64,000 nt of DNA from Corythucha ciliata. Lineage: Eukaryota; Arthropoda; Insecta; Hemiptera; Tingidae. The stretch spans positions 21,886,001 to 21,950,000 of the forward strand of contig CM075941.1 of NCBI GenBank assembly GCA_038030265.1, written 5' to 3'. Below the pieces are notes generated by a model. That model was not told the origin of the DNA and searched no databases. It saw only the letters and a list, made by a program, of their open reading frames with translations. This document shows, piece by piece, positions 10,271 through 22,705 of this stretch (the first letter of the stretch is position 1; each line of letters begins with the position of its first letter). Both the position numbers and the translations under genes were made by a program.

Positions 10271-11919
10271 GAACCACTCATTTTCAAGATCAGAAGAGCA
10301 TGTACCTACCTTCACCAATACATTTGTATTTTGTTCATCTTCTTGATCACGTGCTAACCGACCTCCACGACCGCCTTTCCGAAAAAACTCCGAAGTATTT
10401 TAGTGTGAACAGGGTTTCAACCAAATAATAATACGGTTTTTTTCGACCCTGGTTCTTTTTAGACCCTGCGAAATAAAACCGAATAATCAGGGCGGCAGTG
10501 CCTTAGGGGATTAAAATTGACTGATCCTGTTCGCATGTGCGCTTTCTTGATGAAAAAATAATACTGTTATGGTTTCTTAGAATTAACTTAACAGTATTCA
10601 AATAGATTCCCTTTCCACCTACATTTCTCTGCTTTTCGACGGCCTGGACGCTCCTATTTTTTCTTGGGTGCAACGTGGGGCTGTAAGTGTCTGGTCTGTA
10701 GTTAACTGAAGCTTCATGTGTGTATGTATTGTGATTTGTAGGGGAGTCCGCTAATTTGGCACCAGTGGCGGCGGAAGTATTTTGGTTCAGGGCGGGGGGG
10801 GGGCGAAAATAAAGGCTCTCCCCCCTACCCTTCCCCACCGTACTCTTTACTACCATCCCATCCTTAGTTTTCATCAATAGACAGGTGAAGTGTAGTGTAG
10901 TTCTCAATTTTAAGTAAATAGAGGAGGCAAGTTATAGTATGGAGGTGCTCAATAGTCTTGAATTTTCAGCATTTTGGGAATGATTTGAATGTGGTATACA
11001 ACGGGCGATTCTTGATAGGTTTTTGACTAATACTATTTTTCGCATCCTACATTATACTAAAACCGAATTTTACGACCGCGAATGAGTCCCAAAAGTGTCC
11101 CTTTTCATGCCTAGGGGCTAAAGTATTTTTCACGCAACATACTCCGAAAGTAGTCTTTTTCTGTACCCAAAAATGTCTGGGAAATTGACCATACCGCACA
11201 GGGACATTCGAGAAATTTTCTGTACTAGTCCAGAAAGTATTTTCCGTCCTAGTACGGAAAGTAAATGAATTCGGGTTATAACCTCGTTTACAGTCTTCTT
11301 GAACTAACACGCGAGAAGTCAGTGGTTAGTTTGTCAAAGTCCTTCACGACAAAAACCAGGAATTCCAATCAAGGATAGTAGGTGGATAGTATTTTAGAGA
11401 AAACTTCAATCAATTTCTTTTCTTACCAAGGGGAATGAAACACTGCTGGATACACAAAAATACTTGACACAAACACCGGCTCTCTCACCTCACTTTTTCC
11501 ACTTCCACACAAGAAACCAAACCTTATTGGTTTTATAACCTAGTTCGAAGGTTCTCTGCATTGTCACTGGTCAATCCCGTATTTTGCAGCTTCACGTTAC
11601 ATTTAATCACAATGTTTTAAGTAAATTTATCAATTCCTTATTGTCGCGTGAAGTAAGTCGTACATCACTCGTAGAAAGGGGATCTACCTACTAGTTTTTT
11701 CAGTCGGCCTCCGCCTCGCCCGCCAAATGAAAAGACTCGCTGGTAATAACCCCCTTCCTGGACACTTGTAGTGTAATATACTATTACCGCCGCAACTTTT
11801 ACAGCGCTTTAGAGCCTAGGCTCTAAAGTAATTTTTACGGCCTGTGCTTCATATACTTGCATTGAAGCGCTCTTCACTTTACGAATTAAATAGCTTGAAA
11901 CAACTGAGTAAGGTTATCA
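10271..11919. other. No gene seen
   Basis: Only short frames. It includes a G run near 10791-10801 next to a 'gtggcggcggaag' motif, and drifted repeat-like phrases at 11040-11290. I found no RNA gene or clear TIR pair. Confidence 0.4.
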
Positions 11920-13386
11920 GCTTGGGGGACTTTAAAGAACCCCGGTTCTACGATACCAGGCTATCTCTTCGGAGGGAAGTGAAGTATCTGGGGGTAGTGG
12001 GGGTAACCCTGGACTCCACGCTCGCCTGGAACAAGCACCTGGGCGGAGTTGCCAACAGGGGTAAAATGCTGCTTATGAGGACGAAAAATGCCTGCGGCAA
12101 AACGTGGGGACTGAGGCCACAAATGGTCCTATGGCTATATACGGCGATAGTCAGACCCGCACTGACATATTGCTCAGTGGTCTGGTGGCGCAAAGCGGAA
12201 CAAGTGGGGGCCAAAAATACCCTCACTAGTGTTCAGAGACTGGCGTGCCTGATGGTCACTGGGGCTATGCACTCCACTCCTATACTGCAACGATGGAGAT
12301 ACTGACGGGACTCCCTCCCGTCGATATATTCATCAAGGGGGCGGTGGCAATGTCGGCCCTAAGGCATAAATGGGGTGGTTTATGGTGGGTTGGGGGCCTT
12401 AATTCCAGGAGGACCCACACTGGGATCCTGGACACGGTTCGGGGGCCAGTGCTGGGCATGATGCCGGACATCATGCCCAGAACCCTCGGTGAACGCTGTC
12501 CCTTCTCCGTCCGCCTTGTGTACGGGTAGGGGCAGGCGGTGAAAAGAAATCACAAGGACAGGTTGTGGTTTACAGACGGCTCTAAAACGAACAACGAGAC
12601 TGGTGCGGGGTAGAACCCGAATGGAGGCTGTCTACACCTCTGGGGGTACACACCTCGGTCTTCCAAGCCGAAGTCTACGCAATCAAGGCCTGTGCTGCTG
12701 AGAATATACGTAGGGACGAGCAAAATGCTTATATACGTATTCTCACGGATGGCCAGGCTGCCATTAAGGCACTAACGGCTCCGATAGTGAGCTCCGGGCT
12801 TGTATGGGACTGCCGCCAAAGCCTTTGTCTACTGGCCCAGGATAACAAGGTAAGCCTTGAATGGGTACCGGGACAAAAGAGTATATACGGGAACGAGCAG
12901 GCGGACTCCTTGGCCAGGGAGGGCTCGAGTGGAGACTTCACTGGCCCGGAGCCGGCGCTCGGCGTCCCGCCATCGACCTTCAGGATGGCGATAGCCAAGT
13001 GGGTTAATGCCCAGGCGGCTATACGCTGGCAGAGACTGGAGGGACATCAGCAGAGTAAGCGCATGGTCGAAGGACCGTGCAGGAGGCTTACGAGCAAACT
13101 GCCCCGACTTAGCCGGAGAGACCTTAGAACGGTGGTAGGCCTTATCACAGGGTTCTGACAGCTCCGTTATCACCTAGACCGCATCGGGATAACCACGGAG
13201 TTCCCATTGTGCTGACTGTGTGGGGAAGAAGACGAGACCGCCTATCACATCGTGTTCGAATGTGAGGCGCTCGCTGGCCGCCGGCTCAGCATCTTCGGGG
13301 CCGACCTACTTGAGGGTGCTCCGACCGGTGAAACTCTAGTTGAGGACCTCCTAAACCTTATCAGAGGGAAGGGGATCCTGGACTAG
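11920..13386 (+). pseudogene. 5'-truncated, broken LINE ORF2 (RT C-terminus and RNase H)
   Basis: Homology to the LINE at 1-3471 starts just after the position of the YADD core: VKYLG, CGKTWGLRPQMVLWLYTAIV and the GAMHS block match in order. A frameshift falls near 12290. The RNase H start FTDGS is at about 12569-12583, a stop follows soon after, and the frame shifts again before VFQAEVYAIKAC. From 12787 the frame is open through TDGQAA and GNEQADSLA, then has TGA stops at 13156 and 13213, and ends with the CxxCGEEDETAYHIVFEC knuckle and TAG at 13384-13386. It is clearly diverged from the 1-3.5 kb copy, so it is a different family of the same clade. The 5' truncation is typical of LINE insertion. 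Confidence 0.92.
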
Positions 13387-13492
13387 ATCCACAGACCCCA
13401 GACCAAGGGGGGGGGGCACAATAAACCACCTAGGATTCCGTGCCGGGGGGGGGGGGCAACCCTTCTAACCGTGGGTGTTGTTAAAAAAAAAA
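13387..13492 (+). other. LINE 3' UTR and poly(A)
   Basis: G-rich 3' UTR with G runs near 13409 and 13445, ending in a 10-A tail at 13483-13492. Confidence 0.7.
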
Positions 13493-14033
13493 TGTTATCA
13501 GCTGTTCAGCTAGAGAACCTGTAGTTACACACAGCTACTGACAACATCCACCACATGTGATCCTTTAGAGTGGGGAGGGCTTGTGATTGGTTGGTGAGCG
13601 TAACCTACAGGACCGCAGCAGCAAATGAGAGATATCATATCCATTTGATCCGCATATGGACCAAACATGGCACATTATATGAGAGATTCCAATCTATTTG
13701 ATCTACATATGCGAGACCAAATATGGGAGACCAAATATGGCGACTGTCAGTACTCGTAGGAACTTATAGAGCCTTAGTTCAGAGGAATAACTTTTTCGAA
13801 TTGCCATCAAATTTCAAATCTTATCCTGTTTTCAATATTAATGCCCTGAACCCTAGAATAAAAAATAGTGTGTACAACACGAAGCTAAAGTGTCTTTTCA
13901 AGCCTCGAGGAGTGGCGGATCTCTCCTCTCGTCTTGAAAAGACGCACTTGGCTCCTGCGTATAAATACATATACTATTATTGGTTTCTACGATAATCATT
14001 CGTACTCAAATAAAACATTCAAATACATATACT
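13493..14033. other. No gene seen; local repeats
   Basis: 'gagaccaaatatgg' and 'atttgatc.acatatg' phrases repeat at 13630-13740. A hairpin pairs GTCTTTTCAAG (about 13891) with CTTGAAAAGAC (about 13935). The frame at 13723-13995 matches no family I recognise. Confidence 0.4.
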
Positions 14034-14162
14034 TATGTATTCTGGAGACCACTGAGTTCGTGTTCTAGAGGTTCTGAAACATGAAAAAAAAACACGACAT
14101 GACTCAGTTTGCCACCATCACGACGAGACCAATAGTGCATTTTTCGGAATGAAATGCACTAA
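14034..14162 (-). mobile_element. Dispersed ~129-bp element, copy 1
   Basis: This stretch is the reverse complement of 37728-37856, with shared blocks GGAGACCACTGA, GTTCTAGAGGTTCTGAAAC and CATCACGACGAGACCAATAG. One end is a hairpin of AGTGCATTT against AAATGCACT. It probably belongs to a non-autonomous DNA element. Confidence 0.7.
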
Positions 14163-14163
14163 T

Positions 14164-14206
14164 AAACTAGTTTGCGCAATAATATTGTACGTGTACGGGC
14201 TGCTTA
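14164..14206 (-). mobile_element. Half of a palindromic MITE (family at 25.4 and 62.1 kb)
   Basis: ACTAGTTTGCGCAATAATAT then TGTACGTGTACGGGC matches the right half of the palindrome at 25403-25480. The left half is missing. Confidence 0.6.
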
Positions 14207-15339
14207 AGGAAAGGTTATGCACAATTTAATGTGACCCAACTCAGTTGTTCTCAACGGAATCGTTGGATTTAACTCTACTCCTCCGCCTTCTTAACGCAAA
14301 TTCACAATAAATTGACCCCGTTAAAGCACGTATGGAGCAAAATGGAATGGAATGCCTAAATTCTAAAAGAAAAAAGTCCGCTCTTTCCAATGGTACCGTC
14401 AGATTCATACGTTTTTCATATTGCTTAAATTTGGGCTAAAACCTTCTCCGGGGAGGAAGGCCGATAGGTGGATCGCCCCCCTTTGCCAGATGGCAGGGGT
14501 AAAGTGTAGAAGAAGAATCAATAATATACCTAACAAAAATTCTGCATTAAAGTGAAAGATGGGGGGGGGGGCGAATGTTCCAGGCATTGCTATTTTTCAT
14601 CTTCTTGTAAATGATCCATGGTTCCGATCTGAGAGACGGTAGCTTGGTCCTCAAATAAGAAGCGAAAAGGATAGAATAAGAACCTTGGGTGCAATCTTGG
14701 GGGGGCGCGACGCCCCCTCAGGCTAAATTCTGGAGGTGCGGCGGAAAACACGAGGGCGCCCTTTGAAATAGTTGGCCTGTTTTTTTCTTGTGTCATACTT
14801 CGTAAGCCACTTAATGTATTAAGCTGTAATGTATTAAGTTTCAGAAGAAATTTAATTCTTTACTCAACCCTCGAAAAGTGGAAACAGTGCCGCTACCATG
14901 GGGTGGACTGAGGAGGGTCCACAGCTGCCTGCAATTCATGCTCGTATGACTTGAAAAACTCGCGTGGTGTGTGTGTGGGGGGGGGGGGCGAGACCAACTT
15001 TTACTGACTCGGAACAAAATAATTGCGATCAATACACTCGAGCCTAGTCGTCATTTCACACATTAAACCACGCCAAAAACAGGTGTTTGTTTCTTCTTCA
15101 AACAATCGTGGCTTTCGTCGTTGGAGACTTTCCCACCGGTTATATGCTCTCTTTCCATTCTTATTGAATAGGTACGCATTCCTTCCTTTCTTCGAAAAAG
15201 GGCACAATTTGTATGCTTCCATGGGTGAGATGCTGGATATTGACAAATAGTATGTACGGTCCTGGCAGCCCTCTACTACTACGCTTTTTTGCGTCTCGAT
15301 GACTGTCAGAAAGGAGGGTCTTCTCTCTTCTGGACTAGA
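14207..15339. other. No gene seen
   Basis: G runs near 14562-14571 and 14978-14988, but no recognisable coding frame, RNA gene or TIR pair. Confidence 0.4.
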
Positions 15340-15780
15340 GTAGTCAATGAAAAGGCCTAGTGTGCAGAGCACAGGCGCTTGGCGGGCCTAATATTCCACC
15401 ATCCCCCCTCACACCACGATGCTCCCGCATTGTTCAGTTCGTATTTCGTCGACGAGTTTTGATACGGCCTGTGGCGGTTGGGTGGGTGAATGAGCGGTCG
15501 AGCGGCGAGCGTGGGGTGAGGTGTAGTTGTAGTTGTAGTAAGAGTGCGGAGTTTGAAGGGAGCGCTTGTTCGTCTTCGTTTTTTTTCCGTATGCACGCAG
15601 TACTTCTGCGTTGCCCTTTCGTATGAAAAAAAAAACACACTAATTGAGTTAGGTTCATTCAGTTGTTTTTACGCGTCCAAGTGAAGTGTGTCGACGGTAG
15701 TCACTAGTTTTTAGTGAGTGTCTTTTTAGATCCTTCACGTGGTCAGGATTTTTCTCGTTTTCTGGTATGCAACTTTCTCC
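15340..15780 (+). promoter_or_regulatory. GC-rich patch, possible promoter or 5' UTR
   Basis: CpG-rich sequence in an AT-rich setting, with arthropod initiator-like TCAGTT at 15434-15439 and 15659-15664. The overlapping short frames on both strands look like composition effects. No downstream exon can be tied to it, so promoter identity is a guess. Confidence 0.2.
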
Positions 15781-16233
15781 GAACCATCAAATTCCTTTCA
15801 GATAAATAAAACATTATTTATAATATTATAAAAATAAGGTGTATCGTGGCCATTGCCCTTCATTAGCCGGTTATTTAACTTAAGCCGCCCGTGAGATCTC
15901 GCATCTCTTCTAGATTTTCCCCGAGCGTCGTCTATATCGAATACGACGACGGGTCATTTTATTTTTTTTCTCACACGTGGCGCGCGTCAAGGTTTTGTTT
16001 TCGCATAAACTATGGAGCATCGTCTGCCACGACCACGATAAAAAAAAAAAAAAAAAAAAACAACAACAAAAACTACAATAAAGTAGAACGAAAACTCACC
16101 CCATATCGTGCTATTCAAAAGGAGTTTTTGTTGTAAGCGTGGTCTCCGTTCCCCAGAACTCTGGTTTAAAGTCACCTTCGAGGCGTTCGCCTTGACCTTA
16201 TTTTTATCCGTTTATTAGAAGAAAACAAAGTTA
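15781..16233. other. No gene seen; A21 run
   Basis: A 21-base A run at 16040-16060 could be an old retroposon tail; its source is not recognisable. Confidence 0.35.
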
Positions 16234-16312
16234 TACAGGGTGTCCAATAATGAGATGCTCAGAGAAAAACCTGAGTTAGGGACCATCATTTGGGACCAAA
16301 ATGCATATCGTC
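16234..16312 (+). mobile_element. Solo left end of the hairpin element family at 35 kb
   Basis: TATACAGGGTGTCCAATAAT, GAGATGCTCAGAGAAAAA and CATTTGGGACCAAAATGCAT match 34996-35065 closely. The sequences then diverge, so only one terminus of this family is present here. Confidence 0.7.
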
Positions 16313-16689
16313 GATCCCACTGCAACACTGGCTAACTGATTGTAAACAACTTTTCAGGAGAGGCAAAAAACTAATTTTCAATAATTTTATTCTTCACCAG
16401 AACGTTCACCTTACCTTTTGTAACTATCTCGAAAACCAGTACTATTATGGGTATTCAGTTTAATACCTAATTGAAAAAGTGGCTGTAATGAAAAAATGGT
16501 CAAATATAGCTGCTGTTGTTTCAGGCTTGGGTAGATAACTACTAACAGTAATAAATTCGGTAGATAAATAATAAAAAATAACTTGCGGCGTAACGGAAAA
16601 ATGGGGCATAATTGAAATGAGTGATTCTACATCACATGTGAGTCAAAAATGACTATCTGGACCATGGTCCGATTATCAACCGTTTCTGA

Positions 16690-17422
16690 GAAATCGCAGT
16701 TTTCCTGAATTTCGAAGCATCAGGCGTTTTCTTCAAAACTCGGTCGGTATCTTAGCAACCATTGATCCTAGGAAATTTTCAAGGACACCGTTGGAAAGAG
16801 CACAAAATTTCCTTTCAGATGATCGTAAAGTTGGGGTAGGTCGCCCTTAACTCTCAGCTGAATAGCCGCTTCCTTGAATTTCTCTATTCTTACTAGTCAT
16901 TCAGCCAGCAGTCATTTTACTGACAGCTCTCGGAGGAAGAGTAGGACTTCATGAAAAACTTCTACATTTATTAAGCTTTCAAATGACCTGCTTGGTTCGG
17001 GATTTTGTCTTTATTCCTTCTGAGATACAGTTCGAAATACTTGAAAACTCGTCTAAAATGTCTGGAAGCGTACGTTCACAATTGCCCTCGAGCGGGAAAA
17101 AATTTGCTTCCGAAAGCTCTTTGCGAACCTTTTCGGTGAATTTTTGATCCGTTAAGACTGCTGAGTGCGGTTACCTCGCTGGACCAACTCCAAAAAAGGC
17201 AATACTAAGTGCTTGCAATGGCAGGTCACTGTTCAGACCCTGAGGGTTCTGACCTGTAGGATTCAAGGGTATAGCTGCCAACAGTCACTACCGTTCCCAC
17301 CCTCTCCTTCGACAGATATTTCGCAGAGATCGGTGGAAACAGACAGCGGAAGTCAAACTCAAAGTCAACTGCATAGAACGGGGACTCAAATAGATGACCC
17401 CCAACAGCTAAGTCGAGCGACC

Positions 17423-17467
<45 letters not shown>

Positions 17468-17935
17468 GAGCGAATACCGAGTAGAAAATCCTTCACCAGC
17501 CTGAGTGACGTGAGGAGCATTTTTTTTAAAACGTATTTTTCCCGTTTTATGGCAATCGCAAACATACGTTTCCAAACGATTTTGACAGGGGCTTAAAGTA
17601 TTTCGAACAGTATCTCAAAAGGAATAGAGACAAAGGCCCGAAGCAACCAGGTCATTTGAAAGCTTAATAATTTTAGAAGTTTTTCCTGAAGTCCTACTCT
17701 TCCTCCGAGAGCTGTCAGTAGAATGACTAGTAAGAATAGAGAAATTCAAGGAAGCGGCTTTTCAGCCGAGCGTTAAGGGTGCCCAAATTTCACGAACTAC
17801 CCCAACTTTACGACCATCTTAAAGGAAATTTTGTGCTCTTTCCAACGGTGTCCTATAAATTTCCCCAGGGTTAATGGTTGCTAAGATACCGACCGATTTT
17901 CGAAAAAAACGCCTGATGCATTGACAGTCAGGAAA
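16690..17935. mobile_element. Foldback element, ~410-bp arms around an A40-tailed spacer
   Basis: The arms at about 16690-17105 and 17525-17935 are inverted copies (for example TCGGTCGGTATCTTAGCAAC against GTTGCTAAGATACCGACCGA). Just outside the left arm, GATTATCAACCGTTTCTGAG resembles the matching position of the 8.7 kb foldback (GATTTCCAACCGTTTTCGAG), which suggests related families. The spacer has a 40-base A run at 17427-17466 that may mark a retroposed insertion; the frame at 17165-17428 is unrecognised. Confidence 0.75.
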
Positions 17936-19316
17936 ACCTACCTACAGGAAGGCTACCGGAATTCGGGGTATTGTTTTTCTCGATGCAATGATAACTCACG
18001 GTGTGTCGGCATGTTGGGTAGTAAGCACGTGCTAAGCCATTTTGAGAAATTCTTAGCATTCATGAACGGAGAGTCCCCTGAAATACTTGAGGACTTGAAA
18101 GTCAGAAGATCGTCCCTAACGAAGCCTTGCTCACCACCTCAATGAGCAGCAATAAGTCGATTTCCTTTGCCTAAAATATGAAATCATGTGAAACTGTTTT
18201 GGGTGCTGAAGAAATTATAAGAACCACCTGTTTACCTAATTTATGAGTGTAGCCGTTAATGCGTCTTATCCGACTGCCAACAGAATATAACGTTATGGGA
18301 CACTTGCACGTACGTTCAAGACTAAAGACTATGTTCGTATTAACTCGTATTAGCTCTCGATGCTGTTTTATATCCTTCAGGTAGGATATCCTACGGGCTG
18401 CAAATTTTGGTCGCTCAATAAGTATCTTACGATTACACAGGCACTTCTTCACCTAAACCCGAGGCGATGTAAGCGAGGCCGAAGGTATTCTTTACCGCAG
18501 TTCACAACATCTTGTGGAAAAGTTTAAAAGAAGAGCATTGCTTTTCATTAATATAAAACTCGCGAACTTTAAAATGAATGGCACTGTCAGTGAAAGAGTC
18601 GAATTTGACGCGTTTTTGATGAGGACTATTCTTCCTCTTAGGCGAGGTGAAAAGTGGCCGGCTCGCAATCGAGCCCTCCGAGGTCGTTCGTTCGGCTTCC
18701 TTCGCGATGCGTAAAACTTAAGACTGGAAAACACCGGTCGCCTCGGCCGGCGGGCTTGGGCTGTTTCGCTACCTTCTGCCGGGTAGAATATTCGAAAACA
18801 GAAAAAAGGATTCGCCTCGCTTGGCTTCCCAAAGTCCTTCTTCACGGTCTTTCACTTATTTCTGAAATAAAATGAATTATATTGGCTGTCAATGTAATTA
18901 AATTATTAATAATCTCATGAATACCTACTTTAAAATCAATGAATGATAACGTTGAGGCAAAAAGTGACATTCGTATCACACGAGCGTGAAGCTAGCCTCC
19001 TTTTGATAAGCACCCCATAACGTCATTGAAACCTACTCCTCCGAAATTAAAGATGGCCGAACGGACATTCTACCTAGAGCAAATGAGACGATAACTAAAA
19101 AAAATCTATTATCTCCATCTCTTATCAATGATAACAACCTTTTCAAACGACAGGCATTACTGGGGGCCTTTTCTCTAACAACAAGCAATATTTTTTTCGC
19201 CGGCCATGTGTCTATTTCATTCATTTGTTTGAAGAAACTTAATGAAATAAACATATGACTGCGACAAAGTTATTGCTTCGGAGTTAGAGAATAGGCCCCC
19301 AGATATGTAATTAAAA
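17936..19316. other. No gene seen; GC-richer patch at 18.46-18.85 kb
   Basis: The 18460-18850 patch has overlapping frames on both strands, none with recognisable domains. The rest is AT-rich. Confidence 0.35.
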
Positions 19317-20306
19317 AATATATTGAAAACAATGAAGTGCAGAAATTTGATTGCCCCTGAAAAACACAATGTAACTGGAGTGGCAATAATGCACCAAAAA
19401 CAGCAACACCCATGTGAGATGATTTTGGGCGAAAAAACCTTGTGCGCGTATCAAGAGGATGTCTGTAAAAAATCGCCAAGTGTCCCGGAGGGCCGTACGC
19501 TCGCACATTTCGTGTCGTGGAGAAAAATGCTAAGGGGGGCTGGGGGAAAGAGGGTGACCCAAGGGTACAGGACACATGTGGGAAGATTTAGAGCAAAAGA
19601 ACTTTAGTGCGCACTTCACGAGGGTGTCCGTCAAAAATCGACAATTGTCCAGGGAGCCCGATAAACGCACATATCGAGTCGTGGAGAAAAATGCTAACGG
19701 GGGCTGGGGTATTGGGGTGGACTGAAGTGTCCAGGTAAAATGTCAGTAGAACCTGGGTGGAGAAACTTTTTGCCCGTTTGAAATGGGTGTCCGTAAAAAA
19801 TCGACAAGTGTCCAGGGAGCCCCATTTCACGGACACCCATTTCAAACGGTCAAAAAGTTTCTCCACCTAGGTTCTACTCACATATGTCCTGGACACTTCG
19901 GTCCACCCCAATGCCCCAGCCCCCGTTAGCATTTATCTCGACGACTCGATATGTGCGTTTATCGGGCTCCCTGGACACTTGTCGATTTTTCACGGACACC
20001 CATTTCAAACGGGCAAAAAGTTTCTCCAACCAGGTTCTACTCACATATAACGTGGACACTTCAGTCCACCCCAATACCCCAGCCCCCCTCAGCATTTTTC
20101 TCCACGACTCGATACGTGCGTTTATCGGGCTCCCTGGACACTTGTCGATTTTTCACGGACACCCATTTCAAACGGGCAAAAAGTTTGTCCAACCAGGTTC
20201 TACTCACATATGTCCTGGACACTTCAGTCCACCCCAATACCCCAGCCCCCCTTAGCATTTTTCTCCACGACTCGATATGTGCGTTTATCGGGCTCCCTGG
20301 ACTCTG
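19317..20306. repeat. Inverted array of ~163-bp tandem units (Foldback-like)
   Basis: The motif around 'agtgtccagggagccc' recurs at about 19482, 19647 and 19810 in one orientation (spacings 165 and 163). Its reverse complement recurs at about 19971, 20134 and 20297 (spacing 163 each). The head-to-head junction is near 19829-19830. The outermost left unit is the most diverged. Inverted arms built from tandem subrepeats are the layout known for Drosophila Foldback elements. The reading frames across it are by-products of the repeat. Confidence 0.85.
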
Positions 20307-20562
20307 ACAAAATGGTCGACAGTGTCTGATCAAGTATTCCTAGGTGATTAAACTGCATTTAATCAATGCATAAGTGCCTAAAATGACAAATAGTAATAAT
20401 TGTATAATTTTTAATAAATTGGAGAGCGGAAGCCCCCCGGGGAAAAGTCAAAAACCTTTGCCCTTTTCATGCTAGCTCGTTGGTAATTGATTAAAGTAAG
20501 AATTGCAGCGCCTCTGTCGGGATCGATTCTCCCTACAGGCTTCAGGACCGTGTCTTATCAAT

Positions 20563-20815
20563 GACTTTGGTCGCTACCAACGATATATAAACCTGGATTG
20601 CTCACAGCGGACTGGATGGGGCGTGGAGGGGGAAGGTCGTCCCCTGGTAAACAATCACCCTGTCCAACTCCTTGTGTAGTTATGGCAACACGGTACTTAT
20701 TTTGAAACTCCACCCCTTTCATCCACTTTGGGAACTTAACTGATTGCTATTCTTTATCAGCAGTGATCAGCAATCCAGTTCTTTTATATATCGTTGGCCG
20801 CTACTTAAAGTAAAA
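20563..20815. mobile_element. MITE with inverted ends
   Basis: CCAACGATATATAAACCTGG then ATTGCT on the left pairs with AGCAATCCAGTTCTTTTATA then TATCGTTGG on the right; the outer bases read CTTTGGTCGCTA against TAGCGGCC.TTAAAG. It is about 250 bases long and has no coding capacity. Confidence 0.65.
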
Positions 20816-20908
20816 TTCTCCTAAGTGAAAATCAAATCAGTTTTTGTTGGGTAAAAATCGTCTGTTTCGACGCCCACTTAGGGAAATTTAAATTGAAGAA
20901 ATGTCTAT

Positions 20909-21049
20909 GGCCCCTTTTACACGAGTAAGTTTTTTGTTCAAAAATATGTTCAATCTGATCACAAACAGACAATTTGAGGAAAGGAACATCTGTGATTTTT
21001 TTTCAAAATGGCTACTTTGATCAAAAAACTTACTCCTGTAAAAGGGGCC
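20909..21049. mobile_element. 141-bp MITE with ~28-bp TIRs
   Basis: GGCCCCTTTTACACGAGTAA and TTTTTTG at the left mirror CAAAAAACTTACTCC and TGTAAAAGGGGCC at the right. The target duplication is unclear. Confidence 0.8.
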
Positions 21050-22499
21050 AATGAATACGGGCCTCAGTCATGAATTTGAGGTTTTAGGATGTTGCTGCCC
21101 TCATTCATTTGTCAGGGAGTATAAAGTGGTGAGGGAGGGGAATATAACGTTCGCCCTTGATCGGAGACGAAACAATGAGGTTGCCGTAAATCGTATTGTC
21201 ACACATCAGTTTCGAAGAAAATGTTCATTCAGAGACCTCCTGAATGATTCATTTCTTGACATCAAGATGAGGGTAAATGCTCGGGATGCCAACTCCCGTC
21301 TTTTTTTGTACATGCTATAAATTGTTTAATTCATGCCATTTATGCGTTCCGTCAATTCCGACGGTTGTAGAAATCCAGTAAGATGCAACACACACGTCAT
21401 CAACATTTTTGCATTATCTTATACAGTGCATCGACTTAATTTTTTCCTGCTAGTTGCATCAATTTTTCTGGCTAGGGTGAGTTTATCAATCACTGAATAT
21501 CCCATAGAATAAGAATCCGTCGAATAAGTTTACATAATGTTTGCAAAAAGTCCCATAGCAACCAGGCTTATTCCAGCCTTATCTGGTGTATAAAGTGCAT
21601 TGATATAAACACACCCCTAGCGTACCTCTTATCGTTTACATTATTTGTTTCCATCGTCCTATTTTTAGAGGCACCACTGGTTACATTGTAGTGCATTTTG
21701 CGATAAATAAACTCGCGCGTTTATCGGCGATCGTTCCTCTCTTAATCCGAGTAAAAAAGTCTTGTTTACCAAATGCAAACAACTCAAGTTCAGTTGGTAG
21801 AGGGTTTCTACTTATACGCTTTATATCGTCTCCCACTGCACTTTTCGTATTGTTTTACAGCCTTAGCGAGGTTAACTGTTTGTTTCGAAAGTTGCATTCT
21901 CTTCTCTCTCGCCTATAAAATGTTGGAAAGTAAATGACAGTGAGTGGTTAAAAAAAAATAATAATAATAATTAGGGTGAAATGTATTCGCTTTACTTTGC
22001 GTTGGGCTTAAATCACGTTTGTGGTCTAGCCCAAGTGACGATTTTGCACCGCCAAGCGGGGGGACAATTTGCATATAAATTAAAAAAAACTGTTGAGATT
22101 TCGTCCATCAGTCCCGCAGTTGAGCAAATTACTAGGTAGGTACCTACGTTTAAAAAAATTATGAGAGGAGACGGGTTTTAACGGTATTTTTCCTCCTGGC
22201 TAATAACCTTTTTAAAAAATTTAAATAGAAGTAAATGAAAGTAAAAAGAATACCAGGGACATAAGTTATCCCTAACAGTCGTTTAACACTAAACTTGTAA
22301 ATAATGCGCAAAACACGAAACCTGGTTTTCACGAGCTGGCCTTATCCTCGCCTCCCCAGCCTTGCCCTGTCTTTCTCAGAGATTCTGTTACTTTAAGGTA
22401 CCATAATTTCCTCTCGTAAGTCAGCTAGTTCTATACGTTTTTAACAGTAAAAGTGGTAGCATAGTAATTTTTTTCCGTAGCGCAGAGCATGTTTTCCGA
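21050..22499. other. No gene seen
   Basis: Short unrecognised frames only (for example 21051-21320 and 21691-21918). No TIR pair, tRNA or splice-bounded exon stands out. Confidence 0.35.
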
Positions 22500-22680
22500 A
22501 ATTGAGTTCTCTGCGTCACGAACGCGCCAAATTTGATTGTTTAATGAGCCGTCAATCCCACGCAATGACTTTCCAAGCAGTGAAATCTGCCAAATTGGTT
22601 TCTGATACGGCCAAATCCGCGTAATTGAGTTTCAAAGGAGTCAAATCCGCGAAATTCTCATTCCCGGTTTACAGCGTGAT
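22500..22680. repeat. Degenerate satellite patch (shared phrase with 30 and 54 kb)
   Basis: The phrases GTCAATCCCACG, GTGAAATCTGCCAAATTGG, GGCCAAATCCGCG and GTCAAATCCGCGAAATT return every 33-40 bases. Confidence 0.6.
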
Positions 22681-22705
22681 TTACTTCTATTGAGTACACC
22701 TATAA

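Noticed and set aside
19317..20306. CRISPR-like array
   Set aside because: Units are ~163 bases, contiguous, diverged and inverted at the centre; there are no short repeats with unique spacers, and the setting is eukaryotic.
19323..20333. Several 70-120-codon frames on both strands
   Set aside because: They are by-products of the 163-base inverted tandem array.
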